A DNA stretch of 64,000 bases from Hormiphora californensis (taxonomy: Eukaryota; Ctenophora; Tentaculata; Cydippida; Pleurobrachiidae), in the NCBI GenBank assembly GCA_020137815.1, contig CM035360.1, positions 3,893,558 through 3,957,557 on the forward strand, read 5' to 3'. The notes beneath the pieces were generated by a model that saw only the letters and a program-made list of their open reading frames with translations, was not told where the DNA came from and did no database searches. The translations under genes and the position numbers were made by a program. This document shows, piece by piece, positions 42,879 through 60,579 of the stretch. Position 1 is the first letter of the stretch. Every line of letters starts with the position of its first letter.

Positions 42879-43342
42879 GGCATCGCTCCATCCCTAGACA
42901 TTGTTCTGGCGCCAAAGTTAGCCTCTACTAGTCTATTACTAGATAACTACATACAATGCTTGATTATAATCGTCTTTGTATAATCTATGCAATTATTCAG
43001 GACGTCGAATTTTCAGCATTCATTATCCTTGACATTAATTATGAGAATCTTGAAATCCTTAGATCACTTTTAATCTCTGGCTATATAAACAGTGTACGAT
43101 TAAATTCCATATTCTGTGTTTGTAGGAAAAAAGTAAATCAGTACTGTTTCTCAAGGTTTTCTCCCCGGAAATCATTGCGATATAATTACGCCACGTATAT
43201 TGGATCTTTCAAGTTGTGATACAGAGTCATGATACAGTCATATATCATAATTATGTTCGGTAAATTTAGGTCTTCTCATTACATCATTACAGTCTTTAGT
43301 GCCGCCACAATTTAATAAGCTCCCTAGCTTTATTCGCTGTCA

Positions 43343-43463
43343 GCACAGTTGTAACCCTCTATTATTAGTTTTTACTATTTAACGACACAGTTGTAACCCT
43401 CTATTATTAGTTTTTACTATTTAACGACACATTTGTGACCCTCTATTATTAGTTTTTACTATT
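43343..43463 (+). repeat. 49-bp tandem repeat, about 2.5 units, upstream of the GPCR
   Basis: Units contain GTAACCCTCTATTATTAG then TTTTTACTATTTAACGACACA. It ends about 180 bp before the GPCR start codon, so it lies in the likely promoter or 5' UTR. Confidence 0.85.
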
Positions 43464-43641
43464 TTCATTCCTCCATTTCCGGGTCTCCGCTCTCTCCTAA
43501 TTATCACTACACACACTTGTCTCAGTTGTTCTTTGATCAGTAATTGCCGAGCTCTAGAATTACTGCAATGTCATTGCATTAGACACGCACAAGCTGCCAT
43601 TTGTTGTTCAATCTTTGATCTCTACGTTGTTCTGATACAAT

Positions 43642-44889
43642 ATGCCGTACATTCCGTTTAGCCAGATGCCCCTGAACAGAACAGAGTTCTTCTCCCACCC
43701 CGGTAACCGGACTGCCGATGCAATCATTGGATATCTCTACCTCGTTACCTTTGTCCTGGGAGTTTCCACAAATATCATCTGTGCAAAGTTCTTCTCCCGA
43801 AAAACTCGAAGGATAGACATTCCAACGGTTCTGTACACGATTACCAGCGTTAACGATGCCCTGATATGCGTTCTAGCACTAAACATCGGTATGAACATGC
43901 TCCGCGATAGGGTGGTATGGTTGGAGCCCTTCTGTGGTGTCCAGCACATCCTCTTCCAAATGTCCCAGAGGTTATCAGTCCTTCTAGTTGCCACCCTCAG
44001 TATTACCCGCACCTACATCCTCATGTACCCTCTCCGACCGGGACCGAGTGTCAGAGGTGTCCTTGTCATGATTGCTGTCTTCTACATCTGTATGATATTG
44101 TGGTGCACTATACCTTTGTTCCTTGGTGTCACTGTTCTTGTGTACCACTGGGAGTCTGCCTACTGCTGGGCCGAACCACCCAACCACGGGTCGGACCATC
44201 TCTGGGATACCATTGACAATATTGGGGATTGTGTCAGTTTGGCCTTTCCAGTTCTCCCCATCACCGTTTCCTGTGTCATCTCTACCTTCAAGATTTGCTC
44301 CAGTAGTCGGCGAAGGGGCAAGTTTGATGCGGGAACCAAGCTGAGCAAGAGGTCAACCATGCGGGCAGGTGCTAAGAGCAGTGCAAAACGGAACGCAACA
44401 CTGACAATAATCATTGTCACGCTACTCTACATCATATCGAATATCCCGCTCTTCCTAAACTATGTACTGTACATTGTTACCATTGTCAAGTTGGAGTACC
44501 CGGGTCCAATCTACCGGCCAGATTTCATGTATTTCTACAGTTGGAACGTTACTGCAATGTTGGGTACGGCTGCAAACTCTACCATCAATCCCATTGTGTA
44601 CATAACCCGCATTACAAAGTTCCGAACTTGGTTGTATGCCCTTGTAACGGGTGGTAAAATGGAAGCAGACCGTACTGTATCCGTCTACCCCGAGGGCCAC
44701 CGAAGTGATAGTCAGTTACGGTTTTCTAACATCTCCTGCACAGCGGTGGACCGGATACCGAGTTTTAGAAGGGGTAGCTGTATCACCCCTCTTGAACCTG
44801 ATGAGATCGTTATGGAGGTTGGTGGAGTGGAGGAGGAGGATGTTGGGGAGAAGAATGGGACGTTGTGTAGTACTGTTAGTAAGGTGTGA
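43642..44889 (+). CDS. orphan rhodopsin-class G-protein-coupled receptor
   Basis: 415 residues, intronless. Two N-glycosylation sites (NRT at 12 and 22) precede seven hydrophobic segments: about 27-50, 60-84, 100-128, 138-163, 193-217, 252-283 and 297-322. C98 and C175 fit the conserved TM3-ECL2 disulfide. The TM3-end motif is ITRTY (122-125 region) instead of DRY, keeping the arginine. TM7 has NPIVY at 316-320, followed by TRITKFRTW, a helix-8-like region. The third loop is basic and the tail ends in an acidic Glu/Val-rich patch. This suggests a peptide- or amine-type receptor at the plasma membrane, but the ligand cannot be assigned. I do not recognise a vertebrate orthologue. Confidence 0.85.
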   Translation: MPYIPFSQMPLNRTEFFSHPGNRTADAIIGYLYLVTFVLGVSTNIICAKFFSRKTRRIDIPTVLYTITSVNDALICVLALNIGMNMLRDRVVWLEPFCGVQHILFQMSQRLSVLLVATLSITRTYILMYPLRPGPSVRGVLVMIAVFYICMILWCTIPLFLGVTVLVYHWESAYCWAEPPNHGSDHLWDTIDNIGDCVSLAFPVLPITVSCVISTFKICSSSRRRGKFDAGTKLSKRSTMRAGAKSSAKRNATLTIIIVTLLYIISNIPLFLNYVLYIVTIVKLEYPGPIYRPDFMYFYSWNVTAMLGTAANSTINPIVYITRITKFRTWLYALVTGGKMEADRTVSVYPEGHRSDSQLRFSNISCTAVDRIPSFRRGSCITPLEPDEIVMEVGGVEEEDVGEKNGTLCSTVSKV

Positions 44890-45188
44890 TACACAATATC
44901 TGGACTCTCTAGAACTATAATTTAACTAAACACGTGTGTATTCTTCATTCCAGAGGGCTGACCCAACCTCACTCTCGAAACAAACCTACTAAAACCTTGC
45001 GTAGGTGGGGAAATCTGGCCCCACGATCACCATAATAACATGGGATTCCGTGGAAACTATGTGCAGCATCTCATGCTGTAACAACATACAGTTGTATGTA
45101 ATGTGTGTAAGGTATCGATTACCATTGAGTGAATAATATTACCAGAGCTGTGGACACGTAGGTGCAGCTGCAGCACTAGGTTAATGAT

Positions 45189-45280
45189 CAGGAACCGACC
45201 GAATCTGGAAACACTGGTCCCTGATTGGCTGATAACCAGTCACGTGACTTAAATAACGAGATCTGATTGGTTGTTTTTGG
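45189..45280. mobile_element. hAT-type MITE, right end missing (family A)
   Basis: Begins CAGGAACCGACCGAATC and continues through the shared CTGATTGGCTGATAACC and CACGTGAC block, but ends after GATTGGTTGTTT without the right inverted repeat. It lies about 300 bp downstream of the GPCR. Confidence 0.8.
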
Positions 45281-45469
45281 AGAGAGATAGACGATGGGAG
45301 GGAAAATGAGCTAAATAAATGCAAATATCTTGCTATATTTTTGCTGTATGTCTTATTATTCAAATTTCACCTTTTTCCGAAAATCTGGTTGTGGTCAAGC
45401 GATATGTGTATGTGAAAAACGAATGCATATTGCATGCAACACTCAATCAATGGTATTCTACATCTTTTT

Positions 45470-45551
45470 GTCTCCCTCTTTCTCTCTCACTCTCTCTCTC
45501 TCTTCTCTCTGTTTCTCTCTCACTCTCTCTTCTCTTACTCTCTCTCTCTCA
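45470..45551 (+). repeat. (CT)n-rich tract
   Basis: Imperfect CT repeats. Confidence 0.8.
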
Positions 45552-46077
45552 ATTTTGCAACATGTCTAGTAGGTTGTGCGTTCAGCCTAAAGTGCCGACT
45601 TACCATCAAGCAATACAGAGCTATAGTCGTGAAAGAAGTATCTGAGAAGAGCGAGAATGATAGAGTGAGTCGGGGAGAGAGACAGAGACGGAGACAAAGA
45701 AAAGAGAGAGAACCGGGAGTTAGAAAACTCATGATAATGATCACAGAAATAATTCTCCTAAGTGCTCAGTCATTTTAAAAAGGACGTTGCGATAGGCACA
45801 CACAAGAACGATCCTTGCATAGCAAATGATAATAAAACACTGTATATTATATTCTCGGTTTTCTCTTTCCAAGCAGACTTTTCAGTTGAAAACATAAGTT
45901 CATTCAAGGTCATTTCTGCAGGAAAGGGGAAGGAAGTGAGAAGAGGAACTCATTCAAGGAATATACTTTCGTCTTGCCATCGTGAGTAAAATCGTGCTGG
46001 TGTATGTACTAGGAAACTATTTTATGAGGAGCATAACAAATATAGATTCACCCAATAGTTTCAAACTGCTTGCCCAG

Positions 46078-46419
46078 TGCTGCAGTGGACAAATCTAAGC
46101 AGTTCACTCACTCAGTTCATTCACTCCATTCACACAGCGGCGGACGAAGGATCAGACGAACATCACCACCCCCACGAGCCAAATCAGCCGATCAAATCCA
46201 CTGTCCTAGGATTACCCAATCACCACCATCCCGTCCACCATCATCAACACCCAAGCAGCCGCACCGTGTATCGGCATCCTTTCACCACTCCACCCCTTGT
46301 TACACCTTCAAAGTGCCGAAGAGCAACTCTGATACATTTCCAAAACCGTGTAAATTGGTGACAATTACCGCATACAGCTTTAATAGCCAAATTGTGGATT
46401 CTCAACTCATGGGAAAAAC
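46078..46419 (+). CDS. candidate internal exon, Ser/Pro/His-rich, unrecognised
   Basis: An open frame lies between an acceptor (ACTGCTTGCCCAG) and a good donor (AAAAC|GTAAGT), phase 2. It encodes a basic, Ser/Pro/His-rich segment (RRIRRTSPPPRAKSADQIH). It cannot be joined in phase directly to the next candidate exon at 49267, so an exon is missing or they belong to different genes. No domain recognised. Confidence 0.35.
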
Positions 46420-49266
<2,847 letters not shown>

Positions 49267-51470
49267 CCAAATTCGGAGCGTTCCACTCCCATCCCTCTAT
49301 TTCTAAACCTGTGTATCTCGTATCTAGCCGTTATCACATAAAACTGGACTACCATGGAGACTCTACCGGGAAAGTACAGACTTCACGAGCCGACGTTATG
49401 AGCCGGAGACCACGACAGCAACTCGACTGGAGTGCCATTCTCCAATCAATCGCTACACGATATCATTTTAGGTAAGCACATGAGTGTCCATATTTACAGC
49501 GCTGGAAAGTGCACCGGGGCCAACCCAAGGCCAAGTTTATCAGAATACTGTACACTGTGTTGTGTACACTGTTGATGCACATGATGCATTTACATGGGAT
49601 GTATCACAGCGCTGACGGGTTTAGAACTTTGGGGACACTGCGGGGCGTGGGCCCCCGAAGTTGCCCGTGCTGCGTCAAAATTGCTATCAAAAGTTTCTTT
49701 TCGAGTACAAAACTAATTAAAAAGAAAAGGATCGGCTAGAGCTAAAGCAGAGTGAAACAAATTACAAATCAATTCAGAAAACCGAAGACCAAAGAATAGC
49801 CGACTATATGATTCCGTAAAATGTGTTAAAACTTTATCCTTTTCCGCCTCCTCCTTCTGATCCTTTCAACATCTATATTTCTCTTTAACTCTGCTTGTGC
49901 AGTGCCTTTGTGTTGCAGTGGTCGGTGTAATTTCAAAGGGCCCTTCGTAAACAGATGCTGGAGCACACCGACTGTATTATATTTCTAACTCCCTAAACCT
50001 TAATATCTCATGGTTGTATATGATGCTGCTCAGTCAATATTTAATCAAATTAAATATATGCATCATGACGTCAATACTACTTCTCATCTCACTGCAGCTT
50101 GTTTCGTGGCCAGACACGTTCCTTAGTTGAACATGTGTGTCACATGTTGTTGTTGTACTAAGATCAGAGCATACCACGTGATATACCTACCACGTACCTC
50201 ATGGCCTATTATATTGGCTTCTTGTATATCTCTCTAGTTCTGATAAAAATATTTGTTTTTGTCCAGCTGAATGGTGTAGATACGTGTAATGATCGGTCAA
50301 GTCACACATCAGCACTCTGTAGAGATAATATGTTCGATTAATAGCGCACCAGAGAGGAGAAGCTGTGACGAGCAATTGCCATCCATCCATACTATGTTAT
50401 AGGGAGAAAGAGAGTGTGAGAGAGAAAGAGTGTGAGAGAATGAGAAAGACACACTGAAAGGAGATAGAGAGAGAGGAGGGTAGATTGAAAGAGAATCATG
50501 TGTGTAGAATGCTATCGGAGTCAATAGATGTGATATGATTTGTCTCTTAACTTATAGACCTTTGAGCTAGGCGCTAGATGCGAAATATCATTGACCCGGC
50601 CTCGTTTGTTATAACTTACGGCCTCTTTTATCTGGTTCTCTTTTAACAATCGATGACTAGGCTTGAATTTGACGATGATGTTATAGTCATCGTGGATAAC
50701 TTAGTTTTAGACATGATCCAGGATGTAATGTGATTAATCTAGTTTACACCAACCAATCTCAACAGTCTTTTGTTAGGCAACACTCAACAAGCACATCACC
50801 TACTACTTGAAGGGCCAGTACCGCGTTAGTTGTAACTTTTTAGCCAAGGGGAAACAAGTTACGTTATGACAGCGTATTTATCAGTACACATGATTGAAAT
50901 CCTGTGAAATCAAACTCGCTGGCAGTACATGAATGGTCTTACAAATATTTTATAAATGCTCATCGATTACTAAAACTTCTATTGTTCTATTTTATACTGA
51001 TTTGCGGTACCCACTGTCTTATATATCTCTCAAGCACGTTTAAATTCCCGCCTCTTACAAGCTCCCACGTTGTGTGTATCAAGAGAGTGGATGCATTATA
51101 AGATTTCGGTGGTGGTAGTACTATATTTCCATTTGATTTTTAGTAGAAGCTGCATCGTAGCAGTAATATATAGTAGCGGTGGTTTTTAACAGCTTTTACA
51201 CTTCGTACACAGTCTATTATATTCTCTCCGAGCTTTTGTACTTTCAAAATGTTGCTCAATCCCACTATTCAATCCCCTCTCTCTGCATGTGTTTTAGCAG
51301 TATAGTTTTGTGTCCCTCTACTTAAGATCAAGTGGAGCTAGCTGTACCGACACCCCCATGTCACGACATCTCGTCTCATCGTCTCCTTGTCAGCGTCAAC
51401 AGAACTTCAGCCTCCTCATGGACTGGACGGAGCTGATGTCAGCCCTCAACACCAACTATCTCACCACCAA
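49267..51470 (+). CDS. two candidate exons of an unrecognised basic protein
   Basis: Exon 49267-49471 (acceptor TCTCTTCAG, donor AG|GTAAG) and exon 51327-51470 (acceptor CCTCTACTTAAG, donor AA|GTAAGA) join in phase. The first ends QLDWSAILQSIATRY and the second contains LMDWTELMSALNTNYL, so both carry a similar (L/M)DW(S/T)-x7-8-T-x-Y motif. This favours both being real and from one protein. Neither the upstream nor the downstream exon is secure. No known family recognised. Confidence 0.4.
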
Positions 51471-51639
51471 GTAAGAATAAAAATTTTATGACACACTCGT
51501 CCATTGTCAACTTTGATTTGACCATGGAATGTTTTAGATTATAAAATCATAATATCGTTAGAACTCATAGCACTGCAAAAATTTAAAAACTTGTCGAGCT
51601 CACTCAAAGTCAACATGTAAAAACGGTAAAATAACTTCA

Positions 51640-51738
51640 AAGTCTCTGACTACAGTCGGTATAAAGTCTCAGATATTACAGCCGGTAAAATATCTTACTA
51701 CAGCCGGTATAAAGTCTCTGATATTACAGCCGGTAAAA
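51640..51738. repeat. tandem repeat spanning the 3' end of the sushi membrane gene
   Basis: About three imperfect units of TACAGCCGGTA(T)AAA with spacers. The unit nearest the gene contains its stop codon (minus strand TTTTACCGGCTGTAA). Confidence 0.75.
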
Positions 51739-53270
51739 GTGTACCAACTCTGGCAGCAACCTCTGATCCAGTTCAACCACCTCACCACCATACCTCATTC
51801 CCGCCAACATCCACACAAACAACCCCACCAATATACACCTAGAGCTCCACGTAACGAGAGCACTGTCACTAGCCGTCACTTTTGTGCTAACACATGTGGG
51901 CAGGGAGGTGTGCCATTTTTGTTCCGAGGTACAGGTCAGGGAGGCTGTCCCGGAGAGTTTGTAGTCTGTGTCACAGGTGAATTCAACAACTTGACCTGCA
52001 GAGAAAGACGTGCAATTGTTGATCATAAAATATCTTTTTAAATGAAGGAGGAAACATTACCATACATTAATATTGTTGTCCTACATGATTACGACGAACG
52101 CGATCGATAAGTAGCGAGAGACTGGTCAATAAGTTGACAGTCCTGACTGACCTGTTTTGAAGGGTGCCTCTCCAGCAGTACTACTTGGGGCGGCTAGGGT
52201 TGCCCCATTTGAAACTGATCGGGTAATATCCGCACAACCCGCAACACACTTTGGCCAGTAAAGCATGGAAGGGACTCCATCCTGCGTTGGTGCATTTCAC
52301 CTCTGTTTTACCCTCGTCAGCGGTGGCTTGAGCGTAACCTGCCATAATTTGTCATTATCAGAAGTGTGTCATAATTGCATTTTGTAATCATAAGAAGTGA
52401 TAAGTTAGTTCTTTTTGTTCCAACTTGTTGGTTACAAACCTGAGCGGCATCCAATGGTGATGACAAAATCAATTTGAATCGATATCGGAGCCTCACTCAG
52501 CAGTTTAGTTATCGATCTATCAGGGTAGGAGGCAGTCCAATATTGCTCAAAATCTTCAGGAACTTTGTTGCAGCCTGTTTTAGTGAATACCATCAGAGTT
52601 TAGTCATCTTCATTTTTGGAAAAAATCATGAAAATTATATGATTCTACACGAAATAAGGATGTCCCACTCTATCGTCATTTCTACTGTCCACAACTATAA
52701 ATTACCTGTAGCACACCAAGTGGATACGAGATACCCAAAGACGTTGGGGGAGAACTCTCCATTCTTGCATGTCACCACGATCTCGCCCCTCTGGTCCCGG
52801 GCTGTTGTGGAGTACTCGTCAATATTGGATAGCACCACATCGTCAACCTAAATAATGACGTCATACAGTATGTAACACAGTGCAAGTGTGTACCGGAGAA
52901 CAGAAATGTACTCACCACTCTAACGTTGTTGCTCCACCCCATATTGATGGTATCCTGTTTGCATTTCAGTGTGTGTGCCTCTCCTTCGGCCCAAGCTGAG
53001 CCAGAGGTCAGTGTGGTCTGTGCTGCATCCGTAACTTTGACAGAAGATGCGGCCGTGCTCATTGAGTCGGAGTAACATGACCCATTCGATGTTCCTACGA
53101 GAGAGTTATTATAGGTCTGCTTTTTAGTTTTTTTTTGCTGGGAGTTGTCTATATTTTGAACCTTATCCATTCTTTACACGACTGACCAACTGACGAGTAG
53201 AGAGCAAATCATCTTTATTTTTCAGTAACTTACCGAAGAACAAAATCAAAAAGAAAAAATGGGCAATCAT
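51724..53270 (-). CDS. sushi-domain single-pass membrane protein with an apparent frameshift in exon 4
   Basis: Exons (high to low) 53270-53234, 53096-52917, 52848-52708, 52338-52152 and 51995-51724. Exon 1 encodes a signal peptide (MIAHFFFLILFFG). Exons 2-4 encode two Cys-poor modules around LKCKQDT, VTCKNGEFSP and VKCTNAGWSP. Exons 4-5 hold a clear sushi domain (GCADITRSVSNG, VEFTCDTDYKLSG, LTCTSEQKWHTSLPTC) followed by a hydrophobic segment (CILVGLFVWMLAGM) and a short tail. In exon 4 the frame giving KCTNAGWSP hits a stop, while the next frame gives YWPKCVAGC; one extra base near 52267-52274 explains both. It could be a sequence error or a damaged allele. Likely a cell-surface adhesion or recognition protein (inference). 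Confidence 0.65.
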
Positions 53271-54311
53271 TTTGTAGTACACCGCAAAACAATTGTGTTA
53301 TACCAATGTAACAATGAGGTATACGTTGTAGAGCGAGAGTGGGATAAAAAGTACAAAATACAGAGGGCAGGAAGTTCCAAGGGTCTCCCCTGTTTACATT
53401 CAGATGCAGCAGTTTAGCCGAGTAACAGCACACAGCAGTAACAGTAGTAGTAACAGCACAGGCGGCACAACTGCAATACACGTTTAATATACCTATATGG
53501 TCCGGAGATATATAGCACTAAAGCTCCAACAGATCTGAGATTCAATTCCGGTGACTACCAACTATGACTTGATGACCTGGCAATTATCGCGGGTCTCGAT
53601 CTTATCGATCAGTTTCTGCATAAGACCCCGGCCATCTCAACGAAATCAGTCACTATCTCAGCGACACTCCTATGATATATCCCTTCAGTCTTCGTATACT
53701 ACTAGATCGACGCCATTCAAAGGTCGCCCGACGCAAAGATCTCTCCCCGACTATAATAACTGCTTGCAGGAGTGTGTATCAATTTCATTGCTCACAATGT
53801 GCTTCTTTTTAAACAAGACTCCCCCTTGATTAGTTACCGCCTATCCGGCCCATGAATCTTCTTTAAACACTCCGGTCCTTCCGTCATTTGAGTAACGTAC
53901 GGCTGTCTCTATCTCTTGCTCCTTTTTTATATCTCTACATAATCTTTATTCCCCCCTCTCTCTCTTTTTGGAGATATGACACACATATAATATCCGCCGT
54001 GTGTCAAAGCTCCGATGCCGCATGTACATGCAGTTATTACATATCGGTAAATTTTTATAACCGGTGTTGCGACTATTATCACTGTATCTCTCCGGCCACG
54101 TCCAATTCTTTTCTATCCTTCGTCCCTATTATATGTTAAAACCTTTTGCATGATCATTCATCTTTCTCTCTATCCTATTCTCCTTCTCTCTCTATCTCCC
54201 GAAGTATAATTTATCTGTGTTTCTCGTATAATCATTTTGCATTTCTCATCTGTATAACAGCTCCTACACGTCTAGCTACACACCTTTACCGGATCCAAGG
54301 AGGAGGATAAA
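53271..54311. other. no gene seen; likely upstream region of the sushi membrane gene
   Basis: Immediately upstream of the minus-strand start is AT-mixed sequence with CAGCAGTAACAGTAGTAGTAA repeats near 53425-53460. No supported exon. Confidence 0.4.
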
Positions 54312-57136
<2,825 letters not shown>

Positions 57137-58550
57137 CTGACCGACTCGACTGACCGACAACTGACAGGAAGTTGAGATGTGACACAAAGTGAACAGTGAA
57201 AGAAGGCTTTGGGCTATGGATAAGTGGATGAGCTTTGACTGAGCTTTGTATTTTTTGTATTTCGATGGTTGACGATTGTTTGACAGGCATTGTGCTGACC
57301 CGTTCTTGCATGCATGCTTCGCTTTGGCCGATGAGAGTGGTCAGGCATCACGCCGACAGCACAGAGGTGCAAAGTCGTACCTAGGAAATATCATTGAAGT
57401 TTGTTTGATAAAATATTATGACCCATCTCGGCGTTCACTCGAAAAAGAGGATTGAAGGAGAGTTGCACAAACTAGACATATATAATATCCACTGCCCGGT
57501 CGACACTCATTGCAGTCACCGAATCTACTTTTGACTGTCTACATGTATTGTGCCGTAAAACATCTCCACCACTGCACCGGACAGTGCCGTCAGCCCCGCA
57601 CAGCTGATCCAGAGATCCCCGCACAGCTGATCCAGAGAGTGCCGTGAAACTGTGTTTAATGTCTCAATTCTTCAACTGAGCTGTGTACGTCAGTCCGAGA
57701 GAGAGAGATAAAGGAAGTGAGAGAGAGAGAAACGACTGGTTTTAGTTAGTTTTGTAGCAAGCAGAGAAAGAGCTTTAAATTTCTCTTTAGTTGTAATGCC
57801 TAGAGTGACATATTCATGCACTCCAAACTGTATTTCATCTAAAGCGTAGACGCTTGATTTTAAAATAGATCCTCGATATGAGATAGTAGTTCCCCGAACC
57901 CTACACGCGAAGTTGTGGAGGACATATAGGTGAGGATGGTGGTCAAACGTTTTCACATGCTTTTCAAGCAGAAAACAGTATCTCTCTCTCTCTCTCTCTC
58001 TCCTCTTCTATCCCTGGCCCCTATCTCTCTCTCTCTCTCTCTCTTCCTATTCACGCCATCTCATGGACCCCTCAAATCGTCACACTTTTTATTGTGCAGT
58101 AGTGATTTGAGTCTGTCTATACACGATCAGTCTGGCATTCCATTCTCTGTCTTTCCTCCTTTTTCACAGGTATGTTATACTAGTGCTACTAGACCTTGCA
58201 CTTGAATACACAGCTCAATCATGCTCCCTTCCTGTGTCACATGACCCCCACAGTGCAGTATCAAGCAATATCACTAATCAGGAAAACGGCCGTCATGAGC
58301 TTTCTTTCTTTCTTGTGCTCCTTCACACTTTAGTGCTCCTCTCCACAATGTACACTTGAGCACTATTACTATATCACGTGATCCTACCTACGTGACCTTA
58401 TAAGGACATTGCTCCTACCATGTATGGGCTTGTCACGTGATCCACGCTTCACAGTACTGACAAGGTGTCCTCCAGGAGGGATATTGTACACGTTCTCTCT
58501 GTTTTCTCTGTTTTCCTTCTTCTCCTCCACACTACACGGAGCTGACGAGC
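57137..58550. other. no gene seen
   Basis: CT-rich runs at 57980-58045 and a short GA run near 57697-57732. A duplicated CCGCACAGCTGATCCAGAGA unit lies at about 57592-57637. Confidence 0.45.
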
Positions 58551-60483
58551 TGAATGATTTGAATTGCATGATGTTTTATGATCTTAGTTCTGAAGTCCTC
58601 CGGGTGTTTCCTAATCACTATGGAGGAGGTGGAGGAGGAGGGGCTTCTTCGTATAGCCGGAGGTAATTAAAATTCGTAAGATAATCCCGTGCAGAAGTGA
58701 TCAATATAGGAGCTGTTGTCCAATTTTTTGGTTTTTCGGCCATCGGGACCTTGGATTACTGGGTAAATTCCCTTCAGTATATTGTGCCCTTCTCTTCGAG
58801 GTGTCCTGTAAATTGAGGTTTGGCTATACAACAGGATAAGGGTATCTATTATACCTAGCGGGTTGTTTTACTGCATAGCATAGTAAACTACGAATCTTGA
58901 GATTGAGAAACAGCTCTGAAAAGAAATAGCCGAGAAACTATCCGAGCGCGTTAACTCGGTTAGAGGTACTGCCACATCATTTCATCTGAAGAAATCGACC
59001 ACCCCCGTGCTTGAGTCATGGAAGTCGGAGAAGAGTTAATCCCTCTCTTGTACAATTATATTGTGCAATTACGCATACCCTTTGATATTTTGATGGTCAT
59101 TGCATTGGTTCAGGAACCGACCGAATCAGGAAATACTGGTCCCTGATTGGCTGATAACCAGTCACGTGACCTAAATAAAGAGTTCTGATTGGTTGTTTAC
59201 TTGTTTCGGTCGGTTCCTGCATTGGTTGCTTAAAGGCATGATTCGTTCCCAGATCAGTGACACTAATTCATTAGAATGGTATGTAGTCCTAGCATGCTTA
59301 CCGAGAATAAAGCATCTCTATCAAAGACCCTTGATACTAAGAAGTGTTCTTCTACTTCGAAATAGTGAAAGACAGTAGTCACAATCATTTGAAGATTTCG
59401 ATCCACCATTCCCAGAGCAACTTTGCTAATTGGAGCGTTGTGGTGAAAGGCGTTGTCCCCCCTATCCCCAAATCATAGCGCTTTTACCCACAAATGCACC
59501 CTTTGTCAAAGGGCACTGTGAAGAATATGGTCTGGTAGAACAAGATCTGTTTTTATAAAAGTTTGTATCTACATGATCTTTATTTTAGTTTGGAAATGGA
59601 CATTGAAGTCACGGCCTTTGGTTCAGAAAGTTGGTAAGCAATGCAGTGCTCCGTCATAAAATATTTTAGAGTCACCACCACAAGTAAGGCTGTTTTGGAA
59701 ACTTTTGGAAGTTTGAGACTATTCAAAAAATTTAGGCATTTCAGTGTCCATAGTTACCGATTCAGTTACCATGGCAACCATTATTAGTTAATGTATGAGG
59801 AAAAATGAGTTGTTATAATTATCAGTCCATGCTTGAGGTGCCTGGTGCACTCCTTGGGTACGCCATTAGGTAAACAATTTCGCTGGGCTGGTTCTTGCAT
59901 GACATGGCCTCTGTACTGCGGTGTACAGAGAGGTTGTATGTATTTATGTGGCCATGTCACACACCTGTTGCTATGGTGACGTGGTTGTGTGGTGGTCAGC
60001 TGCAGTACATACCCATTACATACGACACACATACAGACACATATCGATAGAGACAATATAAAGAACTTACAGCTTGGAAGAAAGTATACACATGATAGTA
60101 AATGTGTATTTTGATTCTTGATTATTATATATCGCATACTATATATACCAGTAAGCAATTCTTTCTCGTACCTCACAATTAAAATGAATGCCAGACAATT
60201 AGAAACCATTCTAAGAAGACATGTTAGCAGCTTTATCTTCTCCCTGGACTCAGCGGCACTTTGAGGACCTCCGTGCTGGACGGCGGAGTGAATCTACCGA
60301 CCATCACCATGGCAACCGAACTCCGTCCCGTCAAGTGGTAGGATCAACCAGCAGACGGACTACCACTGCCGCCGTGGATAGTCGGGCTTTGTGGAGGGCA
60401 TGCGTGGAGGAACGGGTATCGAGCAGTCTAGTCAGTGTTTATACACTCTACCAGAGGACAGCACGACCTTTTCCTCATAGCCG
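58551..60483 (+). CDS. candidate internal exons, unrecognised
   Basis: Two open stretches end at good donors in phase 2: one to 58661 (ELNDLNCMMFYDLSSEV, then a Gly run and SSYSR|GTAATT) and one starting after a strong acceptor at about 60254 (CTTCTCCCTGGACTCAG) to 60483 (ARPFPHSR|GTAATT). The second is Arg- and Ser-rich (RRSESTDHHHGNRTPSR). Direct joining of the two is not in the same frame, so at least one exon is missing or only one is real. No domain recognised. The Arg-ending phase-2 style resembles the candidate exons at 49267 and 62305. Confidence 0.3.
59111..59219. mobile_element. hAT-type MITE, complete copy (family A)
   Basis: 109 bp, ends CAGGAACCGACCGA and TCGGTCGGTTCCTG, flanked by CATTGGTT on both sides (59103-59110 and 59220-59227). 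It has opposite orientation to the copy at 29262 and the same internal CACGTGAC and ATTGG boxes. Confidence 0.9.
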
Positions 60484-60579
60484 GTAATTAATATACATAT
60501 TAACCAGTGCTGAATATTGAGCGAAGAGAAAGAGGAAGCGAAAGAGAAAATATATATATAGATGAGTAACTCCGAATCG

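Noticed and set aside
53551-53829. 92-codon plus-strand frame with Arg/Ser-rich content
   Set aside because: No good splice sites, and it lies directly upstream of the minus-strand sushi gene. Kept out for lack of support.
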